This document shows, piece by piece, positions 18,693-27,901 of a stretch of 64,000 bases of DNA (position 1 is the stretch's first letter; every line of letters begins with the position of its first letter). Location of the stretch: the NCBI GenBank assembly GCA_023663345.1, contig JAMPHR010000001.1, positions 265,733 through 329,732 on the forward strand. The letters are read 5' to 3'. The position numbers were made by a program, and so were the translations under genes. Source of the DNA: Paenibacillus sp. Its GTDB lineage: Bacteria; Bacteroidota; Bacteroidia; Bacteroidales; Muribaculaceae. Below the pieces are notes generated by a model. That model did no database searches. It was not told the DNA's origin and saw nothing but the letters and a program-made list of their open reading frames with translations.

Positions 18693-18879
18693 TAAGTAAG
18701 TCGTAAAAATTAATGCACATATAAATCGCAGTTATTTTTGTGGTATTTTGGCTGCGGAATGAAGGAGCATAGCGAGCTATGCGACTGAGAGACAAAGCTA
18801 AAATAGCCAAAAAGAACAAGATTTATTGAGCAAGCTCTTTAAGACTTACATATAGCGTTTAATTTTTAAGACTTACTTA
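18693..18879. mobile_element. MITE-like element, 187 bases, with 21-base terminal inverted repeats
   Basis: The left end TAAGTAAGTCGTAAAAATTAA (18693-18713) and the right end (18859-18879), reverse-complemented, match at 20 of 21 positions. Each end carries TA, which could be a TA target duplication of the IS630/Tc1 kind. There is no reading frame. Inside are a hairpin, GCATAGC-GA-GCTATGC (18767-18782), and a third partial copy of the end sequence, AAGACTTAC (18841-18849). It lies just after the redox operon and just before the shared terminator. Confidence 0.6.
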
Positions 18880-18882
18880 ACA

Positions 18883-18915
18883 ACAGCCTTCTCATCTATT
18901 TGCTGAGAAGGCTGT
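18883..18915. terminator. Hairpin terminator between the esterase and lptB
   Basis: ACAGCCTTCTCA (18883-18894) pairs perfectly with TGAGAAGGCTGT (18904-18915) around a nine-base loop. TCTTT-rich sequence follows on the plus strand and TTGTTAAG on the minus strand. It can serve the convergent lptB gene and block read-through from the esterase side. Confidence 0.75.
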
Positions 18916-18938
18916 CTTTGTATTATATCAGGAGGCAT

Positions 18939-19769
18939 TTATTCCTCCTCGCGGGGTTTCTCCTCAAATTTCTTACGGTAGAATATGAAATCCCGACCCA
19001 GATATTTCTCCCTCACGATAGGATTCTCGGCAAGCTCCTCGGATGTGCCTTGGAACAGGATCTTTCCCTCAAAGAGCAGATAGGCTCTATCGGTGATACG
19101 CAATGTCTCCTGCGCATTATGGTCAGTGATAAGGATACCGATATTACGCTCCTTGAGATGATATACCACCGACTGGATATCCTCGACCGCGATAGGGTCA
19201 ACACCGGCAAACGGCTCATCGAGCATGATGAACTTGGGGTCGATGGCCAGACAGCGGGCTATCTCCGTGCGTCGGCGTTCACCTCCCGACAAGCGGTCGC
19301 CAAGATTGTGACGCACCTTCTCGAGCGAAAACTCCTTGATCAGACTCTCAAGTTTATGCTTCTGATACTCGGGCGAAGTATTGGTCATCTGCAACACCGC
19401 CTTGATATTATCCTCGACCGTGAGCTTGCGGAACACACTCGCCTCCTGAGCAAGATAGCCGATACCGTTCTGAGCACGCTTGTACACGGGATACTTAGTG
19501 ATGTTCAGATCGTTAAGGAATATCTGCCCCTCGTTGGGGGTGATAAGTCCCACGGTCATGTAGAATGTTGTGGTCTTTCCGGCACCATTGGGCCCGAGCA
19601 GACCCACGATCTCGCCCTGGGTCACATTGATGGACACGTGATTGGCCACAGTACGCTTGCCGTACTTCTTGACCAGATTCTCGGTGCGGAGCACCATGCG
19701 CTCCTCTCCGCCACCGGTCGGATGCTCCTGACCGGCCACGCCTGATATTTCTTTATTAATTTCTTCCAT
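18939..19769 (-). CDS. lptB: LPS export ABC transporter ATP-binding protein
   Basis: Cytoplasmic ATPase of the Lpt machine that extracts lipopolysaccharide from the inner membrane; 276 residues. Walker A is GPNGAGKTT, the signature is [13 protein letters not shown], Walker B is [13 protein letters not shown] and the switch His is in [10 protein letters not shown]. The segment [21 protein letters not shown] is characteristic of LptB. About 24 residues precede the ABC core ([15 protein letters not shown]); an alternative start at 19697 would remove them. The C-terminal stretch after the core is also longer than in E. coli. It follows udk by 18 bases and is probably co-transcribed with it. The LptF/G permeases are not in the window. 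Confidence 0.93.
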   Translation of the reverse strand: MEEINKEISGVAGQEHPTGGGEERMVLRTENLVKKYGKRTVANHVSINVTQGEIVGLLGPNGAGKTTTFYMTVGLITPNEGQIFLNDLNITKYPVYKRAQNGIGYLAQEASVFRKLTVEDNIKAVLQMTNTSPEYQKHKLESLIKEFSLEKVRHNLGDRLSGGERRRTEIARCLAIDPKFIMLDEPFAGVDPIAVEDIQSVVYHLKERNIGILITDHNAQETLRITDRAYLLFEGKILFQGTSEELAENPIVREKYLGRDFIFYRKKFEEKPREEE

Positions 19770-19787
19770 TTCTTTTTTTCGATGGGA

Positions 19788-20414
19788 TCAGAGCATTTCG
19801 TGATTCTTACGCAAACGCGATTCTATGTAATCGGTCAGAAGCTGGATAGCTACGACATTGCTTCCACCCTGGGGCACAATCAGGTCGGCAGTCTTCTTGG
19901 ACGGCTCTATGTACATCTCGTGCATCGGCTTCAACACGTCGCGGTAACGGTCGAGCACCATCTGGGGCGTGCGTCCACGCTCCACGCAATCACGCGCTAT
20001 CACTCTTATGAGCCTCTCGTCGGCCTCGGCATCCACAAACACCTTCACGTCAAGAAGATCACGGAGCACAGGATCGGTCAACACAAGTATCCCCTCCACA
20101 ATCACCACTTCGCGCGGGCTCACAGTCACCGTCTCGGGCTGGCGTGTGCAGGTGAGGTAGGAATATGTAGGCATCTCTATGGTCTCGCCTCGCTTCAACG
20201 CCTCGATATGCCCTACGAGCAATGGCCAGTCAAACGCTGCCGGCTCGTCAAAGTTGATCTTACTCCTCATTTCCACCGGCACATGGCTCGAGTCCTTATA
20301 GTAGGAATCCTGCGGAAGAATTGCCACCTCCCCTTCAGGAAGCGCATTGATTATTTTTTTTACCACGGTGGTCTTGCCTGAACCGGTGCCACCCGCTATG
20401 CCTATTACTAACAT
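19788..20414 (-). CDS. udk: Uridine kinase
   Basis: Phosphorylates uridine and cytidine in pyrimidine salvage; 208 residues, the usual size. The N-terminal MLVIGIAGGTGSGKTTVVKKI holds the P-loop. VAILPQDSYYKD and NFDEPAAFDWPLL are uridine-kinase signatures for nucleoside binding, and IVVEGILVL is the Walker B strand. Cytoplasmic. It is the first gene of a probable two-gene transcript with lptB, from a promoter 22 bases upstream of its start codon. Confidence 0.95.
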   Translation of the reverse strand: MLVIGIAGGTGSGKTTVVKKIINALPEGEVAILPQDSYYKDSSHVPVEMRSKINFDEPAAFDWPLLVGHIEALKRGETIEMPTYSYLTCTRQPETVTVSPREVVIVEGILVLTDPVLRDLLDVKVFVDAEADERLIRVIARDCVERGRTPQMVLDRYRDVLKPMHEMYIEPSKKTADLIVPQGGSNVVAIQLLTDYIESRLRKNHEML

Positions 20415-20435
20415 GATTCAGCTCGGATTTTTATG

Positions 20436-20443
20436 CAAAGATA
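20436..20443 (-). promoter_or_regulatory. -7 element of udk-lptB
   Basis: The minus strand reads TATCTTTG, a perfect TAnnTTTG. A weak TTTT or TTTA stands 19-20 bases further upstream as a possible -33. Confidence 0.5.
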
Positions 20444-20494
20444 CATTCCGGCTTCCGATTACTAAAATTATATGACCAACTTTTTCAAAAAATA

Positions 20495-20526
20495 TTTGTT
20501 AGTAATTAAAAATCATTGTAACTTTG
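20495..20526 (+). promoter_or_regulatory. rho promoter
   Basis: TTTG (20495-20498), exactly 20 bases, then TAACTTTG (20519-20526) match both boxes of the Bacteroidota consensus. Transcription would start near 20533, about 280 bases before the rho start codon. Confidence 0.75.
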
Positions 20527-20813
20527 CATTGATGATTATTCCATTATCAAGTCTATTTTAGAACGTTAATTCACCACTTGGTAAATACATCAGCACAGTC
20601 GGACGAACAACACAATCCAATAACGACAGTGCGAAAGCATCCCCAACTCACTGTTTCGGTATTCTTTTAATCACTACAAAACTCATAAGCTGTAATCCGT
20701 AAAATGATTCAGTAGACCGTGCGGACCTCCTTAAACCCTCACGGCGACAATTCAGGGTATTTTCCCTCCTCCACTTAATTACCACGCCCCCAAATTCCCC
20801 ACATATATATTAT
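20527..20813 (+). promoter_or_regulatory. Long C-rich leader of rho
   Basis: The gap between the rho promoter and ATG has no reading frame of note. Its last part, about 20725-20805, is rich in C and poor in G with little obvious pairing, for example CCCTCCTCCACTTAATTACC. That composition is what Rho utilisation (rut) sites look like, so it may serve Rho autoregulation, as the rho leader does in E. coli. Confidence 0.4.
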
Positions 20814-23027
20814 ATGTATAATTTTGACGAACTCAACAAGATGGACAACGAGCGACTGCAGGAAGCCGCCAATGCCATCGGCATAAAGAAAATCAATCTC
20901 GAAGATAAAGAGGGTCTCGTATATGAGATTCTCGAAAAACAGGCACGCGACCACGCCGCCACGGCATCGGCCAACTCCCAGGGTCAGGATAAACCACGCC
21001 GTCAGAAAAAAGAGCCCAAAGAGCCTGCTGGCGAACGCAAGCAACGTCGCAAAAAAGCCTCGGCGACCGATGAGGAAAATCCTCAGGCTGAAACAGCCCC
21101 CGAAGCTACAGCCCAAAACGATGCCGACAATAACAAGGCCGAAGGCAATGCCGAGGGCGCAACCGCCACTCCTAAACGCCGCGGACGCAAACCCAAGAAT
21201 ACACCCCAGCCCGAATCAGAGCCAGACACGACTCCCGAAATGGCGGAAGGAGAACCTGCCGGCCAGCAGGAAGATATACAGGCTGAAATCGCTCCCGACT
21301 CAGCCGAAACACCCGAGGCCGAGGCACGTCCTAAGAAAAAACGCGGTCGTCCGTCACGCCAGGAGCGTGAGGAGCGCGATAATTTCCTTGCCCGACAGCA
21401 AGATGCCCAGCAGGCTGACAACGCAGTCTCACCTGCAGGCAACGAAATGATGATGGCCAACCCGGCCACTCCCCTCCTCCCTGCCGCCAACATGGAAAAT
21501 GCCGGTAACGCGTTGCAGGAGGATGTACCCGATAACGCATCACGCGAAAACACTGACCACCCCCATCGCGGAGTGTTCATCCGTCCGGGCGCTCCCATTG
21601 ACAATTTCGACCAGGCCCCTGCCGAGGGCGACGAGCCTCAGCAGTACACCCACAGGGATTTCCGCCCCAAGGATTCCTCATTCGGATCATTCTTCCCCCG
21701 CTCGGGTGGTAAGACATTCGCCCCCCGCTCCCCTCAGGAGAAGGAACAGGCTGCCAAGGCTGCCGCTACCGCCCCCATCGTAATCGGCGAGCCCGGAATG
21801 GAAAAGGTTCAGCCTCAGCAGGGCAACAAAAAGAATAAAAAGAACCGCAATAAGAATTTCGACGCCAACGCCGAGGAAAAAGCCCGTTACCAGCAGGCCC
21901 AGTACAATTTCGATGACATAATCGTGGCATCAGGCGTACTCGAGATCGAGCCCCAGGGGCACGGATTCCTCCGCTCAAGCGACTACAACTATCTCGCATC
22001 GCCCGATGATGTGCTTGTGACCCAACAGCAGATCAAGCAATACAGCCTACGTCCCGGCGATGTGGTCGAGGCCAATGTACGCCCCCCCAAGGCCGATGAA
22101 AAATACTTCCCTCTCACCAAGGTAATCTCAATCAACGGACGCACCCCCGATTTCATCCGCGACCGTGTGGCTTTCGAGCATCTCACTCCCCTCTTCCCCG
22201 ATGAAAAATTCGATCTGACCTCGGGCCGTAGCTGCAACCTGTCGACCCGCGTGGTGGATATGTTCTCCCCCATCGGCAAGGGCCAGCGCGGTCTCATCGT
22301 GGCTCCGCCTAAGACCGGTAAGACCATCCTGCTCAAAGACATCGCCAATGCCATAGCCGAGAATCATCCCGAGACCTACATCATGATCCTGCTCATCGAC
22401 GAACGCCCCGAGGAGGTGACCGACATGAGCCGTAGCGTGAACGCCGAGGTGATCGCATCGACTTTCGACGAGCCGGCCGACCGCCACGTGCGCATCGCCC
22501 AGATTGTGCTTGAGAAAGCCAAGCGCATGGTGGAATGTGGACACGACGTGGTGATACTTCTCGACTCGATAACCCGTCTGGCCCGCGCCTACAACACCTG
22601 CGCTCCCGCATCGGGCAAGATCCTTTCGGGTGGTGTCGATGCCAACGCTCTCCAGAAACCCAAACGCTTCTTCGGAGCCGCACGTAATATCGAGGGAGGC
22701 GGATCGCTCACCATCATAGCCACCGCACTCACCGAGACCAGCTCCAAGATGGACGAGGTGATTTTCGAGGAATTCAAGGGTACAGGCAACATGGAGCTCC
22801 AGCTTGACCGCAAGCTCTCCAACAAGCGCATCTTCCCAGCTGTCGATATCATGGCGTCAAGTACCCGTCGTGACGATCTCCTTCTGCGTAACGAAACCCT
22901 CAACCGCATGTGGATTCTGCGTCGCTTCCTGAGCGACCGTAATTCCATCGAGGCAATGGAGTTCATCAAGGACCGCATGGAGCGCACCTCCGACAACGAC
23001 GAGCTCCTCCGCACCATGGGCGACTGA
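20814..23027 (+). CDS. rho: Transcription termination factor Rho with a long disordered insert
   Basis: Hexameric RNA helicase that ends transcription; 737 residues against 419 in E. coli. Residues 1-45 are the Rho N-terminal helical domain. Residues of about 46-360 are a low-complexity insert rich in Ala, Pro, Glu, Lys and Gln, with AT-hook-like stretches KRRGRKPK (121-128) and KKRGRPSR (175-182). The RNA-binding domain follows ([20 protein letters not shown]), then the ATPase core: PPKTGKT Walker [15 protein letters not shown]alker B and the Q/R-loop region downstream. Such inserts are known in Bacteroidota, where the B. thetaiotaomicron Rho insert drives condensate formation. It has its own promoter and terminator. 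Confidence 0.97.
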   Translation: MYNFDELNKMDNERLQEAANAIGIKKINLEDKEGLVYEILEKQARDHAATASANSQGQDKPRRQKKEPKEPAGERKQRRKKASATDEENPQAETAPEATAQNDADNNKAEGNAEGATATPKRRGRKPKNTPQPESEPDTTPEMAEGEPAGQQEDIQAEIAPDSAETPEAEARPKKKRGRPSRQEREERDNFLARQQDAQQADNAVSPAGNEMMMANPATPLLPAANMENAGNALQEDVPDNASRENTDHPHRGVFIRPGAPIDNFDQAPAEGDEPQQYTHRDFRPKDSSFGSFFPRSGGKTFAPRSPQEKEQAAKAAATAPIVIGEPGMEKVQPQQGNKKNKKNRNKNFDANAEEKARYQQAQYNFDDIIVASGVLEIEPQGHGFLRSSDYNYLASPDDVLVTQQQIKQYSLRPGDVVEANVRPPKADEKYFPLTKVISINGRTPDFIRDRVAFEHLTPLFPDEKFDLTSGRSCNLSTRVVDMFSPIGKGQRGLIVAPPKTGKTILLKDIANAIAENHPETYIMILLIDERPEEVTDMSRSVNAEVIASTFDEPADRHVRIAQIVLEKAKRMVECGHDVVILLDSITRLARAYNTCAPASGKILSGGVDANALQKPKRFFGAARNIEGGGSLTIIATALTETSSKMDEVIFEEFKGTGNMELQLDRKLSNKRIFPAVDIMASSTRRDDLLLRNETLNRMWILRRFLSDRNSIEAMEFIKDRMERTSDNDELLRTMGD

Positions 23028-23047
23028 TCCATTCTATCGGAAACATA

Positions 23048-23103
23048 AAAAAGTCAGCAATCAGTAATTACAATTTCCATAAATCACTGATTGCTGACTT
23101 TTT
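23048..23103. terminator. Bidirectional terminator after rho
   Basis: An 18-base-pair perfect stem: 23048-23065 pairs with 23086-23103, with A-tract and T-tract at the two ends. It lies between the convergent rho and transporter genes and can serve both. Confidence 0.9.
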
Positions 23104-23124
23104 ATTCTTGTTATTACAGATTGG

Positions 23125-24108
23125 CTACTTGTTGACCCTTTTCTTGTATAGCTGATAGGAATTGAATATATTGTGCCACACACTGTAGAAACCTCCGGCC
23201 ATGGCAGTCACAGGTGAAAGGAATGAATATCCCAGCCATATAATGAACACGGTGTTCTTCTGTCCCAATGCTTGTCCGCCCTCGATGTGCTCGCCATACA
23301 TGGCACCGATACGTTTACCGAGGAAAAACTGCAACAGACAGCACACAAGCGTGATGACTCCTATACCAAGCTCATACACCACCGGCACGTCGCTATGAAC
23401 AATCGCCTTGACCGTGACAGCTATCGCAAGCGATAATGACACAGCCCATATATAGAACGGCATATCGCGGTAACGGCGCAAAGCCTCGGCGAGCCGTGGC
23501 AACCACCGTCTCACACCCCACGCAACTACAAGCGGGCATATCAGCAACGGAAACACCTTGCTTATAATCATCACGAATGTGGGGAAGAATGTCAGCCCCT
23601 CGTGGGGATGCGCGATGGGAAGCAATGCCGGTGCCGTCACCGCGATGGCTATATTTATGATTATTGTATAAGTGGTGATGTCGGCCGGATTACCGTCAAG
23701 CTTCCTTGTCACCACCGCAGCAGCAGTGGCCGTAGGGCACAGCAGACACAGCATGGCACTCTCGATGATTATACGCCATGGCGAATCGGCGATCCATGTC
23801 AGCAACAATGCTATAGCGACAAAAAGTGACACCTGTATCAACGTGTGCCACAGGTGCCAACGCCTCAGGTGCAGGTCATGCGGGCCTATGGATAGGAAAG
23901 TCAGAAAGAGCATCGCGAAAATCAAGGCCGGCTGAATGAACGCCACGGCCTTGTTGGCAAACTCATGAGTGGAATCAAGCCATGGAATATTGACGTAGAC
24001 AAAATAGGCCACAATGCCCGTGAGGATTGACAGCGGAAGTGTCCAGTTCTTGGCAAAAGTCATTGCCTTGGAAACCCCGCCCGATTCAGTGGATAAATGA
24101 TAGTGCAT
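23125..24108 (-). CDS. Bile-acid:sodium-symporter-family (BASS/SBF) transporter
   Basis: A 327-residue inner-membrane carrier with about ten membrane segments. The segment AMLCLLCPTATAAAVVTRKLDGN resembles the core transport region of BASS proteins, and the C-terminal GQALGQKNTVFIIWLGYSFLSPV supports the family. I start at MHYHLSTESGG (24108), because the upstream ATG at 24186 lies before the -7 box; MTFAKNW at 24063 is a further option. Despite the family name the substrate is often not a bile acid, and nothing nearby points to one. It is a single gene facing rho. Confidence 0.75.
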   Translation of the reverse strand: MHYHLSTESGGVSKAMTFAKNWTLPLSILTGIVAYFVYVNIPWLDSTHEFANKAVAFIQPALIFAMLFLTFLSIGPHDLHLRRWHLWHTLIQVSLFVAIALLLTWIADSPWRIIIESAMLCLLCPTATAAAVVTRKLDGNPADITTYTIIINIAIAVTAPALLPIAHPHEGLTFFPTFVMIISKVFPLLICPLVVAWGVRRWLPRLAEALRRYRDMPFYIWAVSLSLAIAVTVKAIVHSDVPVVYELGIGVITLVCCLLQFFLGKRIGAMYGEHIEGGQALGQKNTVFIIWLGYSFLSPVTAMAGGFYSVWHNIFNSYQLYKKRVNK

Positions 24109-24164
24109 GACTATAATTTCGTGTGAACTCTCTTTACGCAAGACCATCATCGGTTTTGCGGGCA

Positions 24165-24172
24165 CAAAGTTA
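24165..24172 (-). promoter_or_regulatory. -7 element of the SBF transporter gene
   Basis: The minus strand reads TAACTTTG, a perfect -7 box. Its position rules out translation from the ATG at 24186 and supports the start at 24108. Confidence 0.5.
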
Positions 24173-24254
24173 CAGCTAAAAATCAAATGTCATCCATTTT
24201 TTAACATTCTATCGCACTAATCACGGTCAAGCATAAAGGCCCCCTCACGCTCTG

Positions 24255-27224
24255 TCACATATTCTTCTTACGCTTAGGCATGATATTGAGTCGGTACTGG
24301 ACTGTGGCCATCACATAGCGTGGCAGAGTGTTGACAAACGATACCGTGCGTCCCGTGGCCGATACGGAATAGGATACATTTGACAACTGATGCAACAGAT
24401 CATAACCATTTACCTTTATCACCCACTTGCCACCCGGGGGAGTATAGCTGAACCCTGCGTTCCACACAGCATCGGTCGTATCGAGCTCCTTCGAGCCATA
24501 GCCGTGACGGGAGAAAAGTGAAAAACTGGTATTGATCTCAAATCCGGCCGGAAGACTGAAATTTCCCGACATGCTGAATTGTGTATGCAGAGCATCTATA
24601 TCGTCGGCCCCCTCTCGGCTGGTGCGGCGGTTGGATACGTTGAACCCCACACTTATATATTGCCTATATTTTGTACCGCCAAAATAAGTGCCATCCACCC
24701 CTTGGGAAATAGCGATGGTATTTGCCGAAGTCAATGTCGGATCGGCACCATCAGTGCCTATCATATCCACGCTATGATCTTTCCGTACACTTGTATTGGA
24801 AGATATACCGAACCGGCTGTCCCGGCCAAAGGATATGTGCATCATATTGGACACATCGTAACTATAGTTGCCATCCACATTGTAATACCGCGAGCGCCTT
24901 ATACCTGTCTCTTTATCGTAGGTATATCCGTTCACAATATTGTTGTAGATGGAATTATAACTTATCCGTAAATTATTATACATTACTCCCGGAGGATTTA
25001 TAGTCCACGACAGTCCATGATTCATTGATCGGGCACTCTTCAGGTCAGGATTCCCTTCACTTATATACAGCGGGTTGGCATCGTCAACTACGTCAACCAA
25101 TGACATCAGCTCTGGCAACCGAGTGTCCATGCCAAACGTATAACTGAAATCGTTAGTTGTACTGTTCTGTTCTCTTCGGTTTCCATGGGTGTACTCGATG
25201 TTCAGCCCCATGAATGACATGGACAGATCCGTTGATTTTTTGTTAATCCTATATGTATGATTATTCTTCCAATAATTGAGATGACGGTTCTGAAACCTTA
25301 TATCAGGAGATAAATTGACCCGGAAAATATTCCGTTCATCATACTTCCACATATAGTTGATTTTAGGGCTGATCTTATGAATGGTGTTCCAACGACGTGA
25401 GATGCTACTGTTTGACGGATCAAATGCGTCCATGTAATCAGGAGGCAATGTGCCGTAAACGCCCATATCTGCAAGATTCTGGAGCGCATACATCAGCGAT
25501 GTGCTTTCACTCCGGCTGAACATAAAAGAGTATCCAAAATCAAGACTCAGATTCTTGAATTTGGCCATGTATCCAATTGAACCATCCAGAGAGAGACTTC
25601 TCACCGGAGAATTGTCGGTGTACTGCCGGCGCTTGTCATCCTTGGTAGGATCGGTTCCATAATTGATCAGATAGTCGGTCCACGCATTTCCCTTGCTATA
25701 ATTGGTATTTGCACTGACATTCATTCTGAGTATATCGGATGTGCCGGGGACCTTATACATTGTGGTCACATTTGCTCGCCCATTGGCCGAATTATTACGC
25801 GAATCATTTCTATTGATCGACCTGTTGATGAGCTCGCTCAATCCCTGATCCGTAGGATCGGTATATATTGTCTGCAACACATCCAGGATATTCTCGGCCT
25901 GCTCCTCATTAAAACTTGCTGATGCACTTGAGGAAGACGATTTATTATGGGAATACCCACCATAGATATCTCCGGATAGATTGACCCGGCCGAGGTCAAG
26001 CATCGCTCTATGGCTGGTGCTCATGTCAAAACTCCGTTGTGAATTCTCACTCCGCGAATAATCATAAGTATCGCCCGATTCAAAAAAGTTGGTACGGTTG
26101 GTGGTGGTGGTCTGGGCGTTATTATTATCCCGGTACGTGAAACTTCCGTTAAAACTATTATTTACGCTGTTTGGATCATGATTATAATTCAACCCTACAG
26201 TGCGATAACGGGATTTTGCCGGTGCACTACTATTCATAAATCCCCCGCCATACTCGCTCGGGGTTGATATGTCACCGGTATTATTTATATTGCCCACAAG
26301 CGACAGACGGGTAGTGCTATTGAACCATGAGGCGAACACACGACCCATGTAACGGTCCTCCGTGCCCAGTCCTCCTTCGAGATTGGCTATCCATCCTATA
26401 CAGTATTCTTTCTTCAACTTCACATTCATAGTCAGATGCTTGGGCGCGAGCGAATCGCCCACCCATTTCTCAAGATCGGTCTGTCCCTTGTACACCTCCA
26501 CGTCCTTCACCGTATAGGCACCGATATTCTCAAGCATCAGCTTATTATCGCCATCGAAAAAGTGTTTCCCGTTGAGCAACAATGTCTCCACATATTCTCC
26601 ATTGACCATGATGCGTCCGTCATTCTCGAGCTTGACACCCGGCAACTGGCGTATAAGAGCATCAAGCATCGACCCTTCCGAAAGCTGAAACGCGTCGGCA
26701 TTGTACACCAGTGTGTCGCCACGGTGATAGAACTTCACCTTGGACGCCACCACCTGTACCTCGCCCAGCTTGTGAGGCTCACGCTCAAGGGTGATGAGTG
26801 GCATCTCCTTAATCATCTCGCGCTTTCCCAGTTTATACATCTTATAGACCACAGTCTGGGTGGTATATCCCGGAGCCCCGACCTCAAACACATACGTGGA
26901 GTCCTTACGGGATGTTATAAAGCTGAATTTATACTTCATGTTGTCAGACTCAAAATTTATCCGACGAGAGAAATCAAGATCCATTCTTATCGTGTCACAA
27001 GCATTTCCATTTCCATCAATAGGAACTATAAATGCTTTGGACAGATCATTTTTCCCAAGCGACTCCACCACGCGCCCTTCAATCCTGAGACTATCCGAGG
27101 GAACATTATAACCCGGAGTATCAGCCCTCATTCCATTTACATAAAAAACCACCTGGGCATGTGCTACAGGCGATAACAGGATTACCGCTATTGTCGTAAT
27201 TAGAGATAAGAGATGACGTGACAT
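24255..27224 (-). CDS. Outer-membrane beta-barrel protein of the TonB-receptor-like family
   Basis: A 989-residue outer-membrane protein. The start MSRHLLSLITTIAVILLSPVAHAQ (27224) gives a standard signal peptide; the extra 11 residues of the open frame do not. After a divergent N-terminal region of about 120 residues comes a plug-like domain (VQVVASKVKFYHRGDTLVYNAD, then LIRQLPGVKLENDGRIMVNG), then a long Asn/Ser/Tyr-rich barrel. The pattern matches OMP_b-brl_3 proteins of Bacteroidota. No SusD partner, enzyme or regulator is adjacent, so the ligand is unknown. The C-terminus QYRLNIMPKRKKNM lacks the usual terminal Phe, so barrel insertion may depend on another signal. Confidence 0.75.
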   Translation of the reverse strand: MSRHLLSLITTIAVILLSPVAHAQVVFYVNGMRADTPGYNVPSDSLRIEGRVVESLGKNDLSKAFIVPIDGNGNACDTIRMDLDFSRRINFESDNMKYKFSFITSRKDSTYVFEVGAPGYTTQTVVYKMYKLGKREMIKEMPLITLEREPHKLGEVQVVASKVKFYHRGDTLVYNADAFQLSEGSMLDALIRQLPGVKLENDGRIMVNGEYVETLLLNGKHFFDGDNKLMLENIGAYTVKDVEVYKGQTDLEKWVGDSLAPKHLTMNVKLKKEYCIGWIANLEGGLGTEDRYMGRVFASWFNSTTRLSLVGNINNTGDISTPSEYGGGFMNSSAPAKSRYRTVGLNYNHDPNSVNNSFNGSFTYRDNNNAQTTTTNRTNFFESGDTYDYSRSENSQRSFDMSTSHRAMLDLGRVNLSGDIYGGYSHNKSSSSSASASFNEEQAENILDVLQTIYTDPTDQGLSELINRSINRNDSRNNSANGRANVTTMYKVPGTSDILRMNVSANTNYSKGNAWTDYLINYGTDPTKDDKRRQYTDNSPVRSLSLDGSIGYMAKFKNLSLDFGYSFMFSRSESTSLMYALQNLADMGVYGTLPPDYMDAFDPSNSSISRRWNTIHKISPKINYMWKYDERNIFRVNLSPDIRFQNRHLNYWKNNHTYRINKKSTDLSMSFMGLNIEYTHGNRREQNSTTNDFSYTFGMDTRLPELMSLVDVVDDANPLYISEGNPDLKSARSMNHGLSWTINPPGVMYNNLRISYNSIYNNIVNGYTYDKETGIRRSRYYNVDGNYSYDVSNMMHISFGRDSRFGISSNTSVRKDHSVDMIGTDGADPTLTSANTIAISQGVDGTYFGGTKYRQYISVGFNVSNRRTSREGADDIDALHTQFSMSGNFSLPAGFEINTSFSLFSRHGYGSKELDTTDAVWNAGFSYTPPGGKWVIKVNGYDLLHQLSNVSYSVSATGRTVSFVNTLPRYVMATVQYRLNIMPKRKKNM

Positions 27225-27257
27225 GTGATAATGGGGTATAAAAATGCTTTCGTGCAT

Positions 27258-27578
27258 TTGGTTTCGGTTGCAAAATAATGCAATTATATTGACTAATGCA
27301 AGAAATATGCAATAAAAGTGGATTAATCACGCATTTATAACCACATAATTATCAATCACATACGCATGTCTAATCATGCTCTTGATTTATCATTGCCAAA
27401 CATGCTGTTTTTCAGCCTAATACAATACCATAAATAACCCCATGATATATGTTAAAAAGTATAAAATACCAGTTTATCCTATACTCATCCTTCGTCACCT
27501 GAAAAATCACACAGACCCGAAAAATCCCCCCATCCACCGCCACCCTATTATATTGTATTCTATATGGTACAAAAATAG
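27258..27578. other. Gene-free AT-rich stretch with a probable promoter for the barrel protein
   Basis: No gene is visible. On the minus strand CTTG (27299-27302), 20 bases, then TTATTTTG (27271-27278) resemble a promoter for the barrel gene, with one mismatch in each box. The rest, to the tRNA terminator, shows nothing I can name. Confidence 0.4.
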
Positions 27579-27612
27579 AAATCGCCGTAACTTTTGTGAG
27601 TTACAGCGATTT
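27579..27612 (-). terminator. Terminator after tRNA-Ser
   Basis: AAATCGC and GTAAC (27579-27591, one mismatch between) pair with GTTAC and GCGATTT (27600-27612). The minus strand then reads CTATTTTTG. It lies 16 bases past the tRNA 3' end. Confidence 0.7.
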
Positions 27613-27627
27613 TGATTGGTTTATCAG

Positions 27628-27712
27628 CGGAAAGAGAGGGATTCGAACCCCCGGAGGTGTGACCCTCAACGGTTTTCAAGACCGCCGCAATCGACCACTC
27701 TGCCATCTTTCC
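27628..27712 (-). tRNA. tRNA-Ser, anticodon TGA
   Basis: An 85-base class II tRNA. The acceptor stem pairs GGAAAGA with TCTTTCC, with discriminator G. The anticodon loop CTTGAAA gives TGA, reading TCA codons. A long variable arm (GAGGGTCACACCTC) marks a serine tRNA, and the T-loop has GTTCGAATC. CCA is not encoded. Confidence 0.95.
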
Positions 27713-27727
27713 TGTGGTTTGCGAGTG

Positions 27728-27735
27728 CAAAGTTA
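27728..27735 (-). promoter_or_regulatory. -7 element of tRNA-Ser
   Basis: The minus strand reads TAACTTTG, a perfect TAnnTTTG, 16 bases before the mature tRNA 5' end. Confidence 0.55.
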
Positions 27736-27839
27736 GTAATTTTATGGCAATCTCGCAAGAGCTTTTTGAATTTTCTTCAAAAATTTATTGTAGAGACCGA
27801 TTTTTTAGATTTTGTATCCCTACATATTGGAACTTTTTA

Positions 27840-27847
27840 TACTTTTG
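27840..27847 (+). promoter_or_regulatory. -7 element of the yicC-gmk-nadD operon
   Basis: TACTTTTG matches TAnnTTTG and lies 55 bases before the yicC start codon. A convincing -33 box is not seen at the right distance. Confidence 0.45.
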
Positions 27848-27901
27848 TATCTTAATAATTACTAAGCGCGAGCGCGTTCACCTCTTAGATCGGTAAAAGC
27901 T

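Noticed and set aside
24109..24186. Start of the SBF transporter at the first ATG (24186)
   Set aside because: The codon lies upstream of a perfect -7 box at 24165-24172, so it would not be transcribed from that promoter, and the added residues are not family-like.
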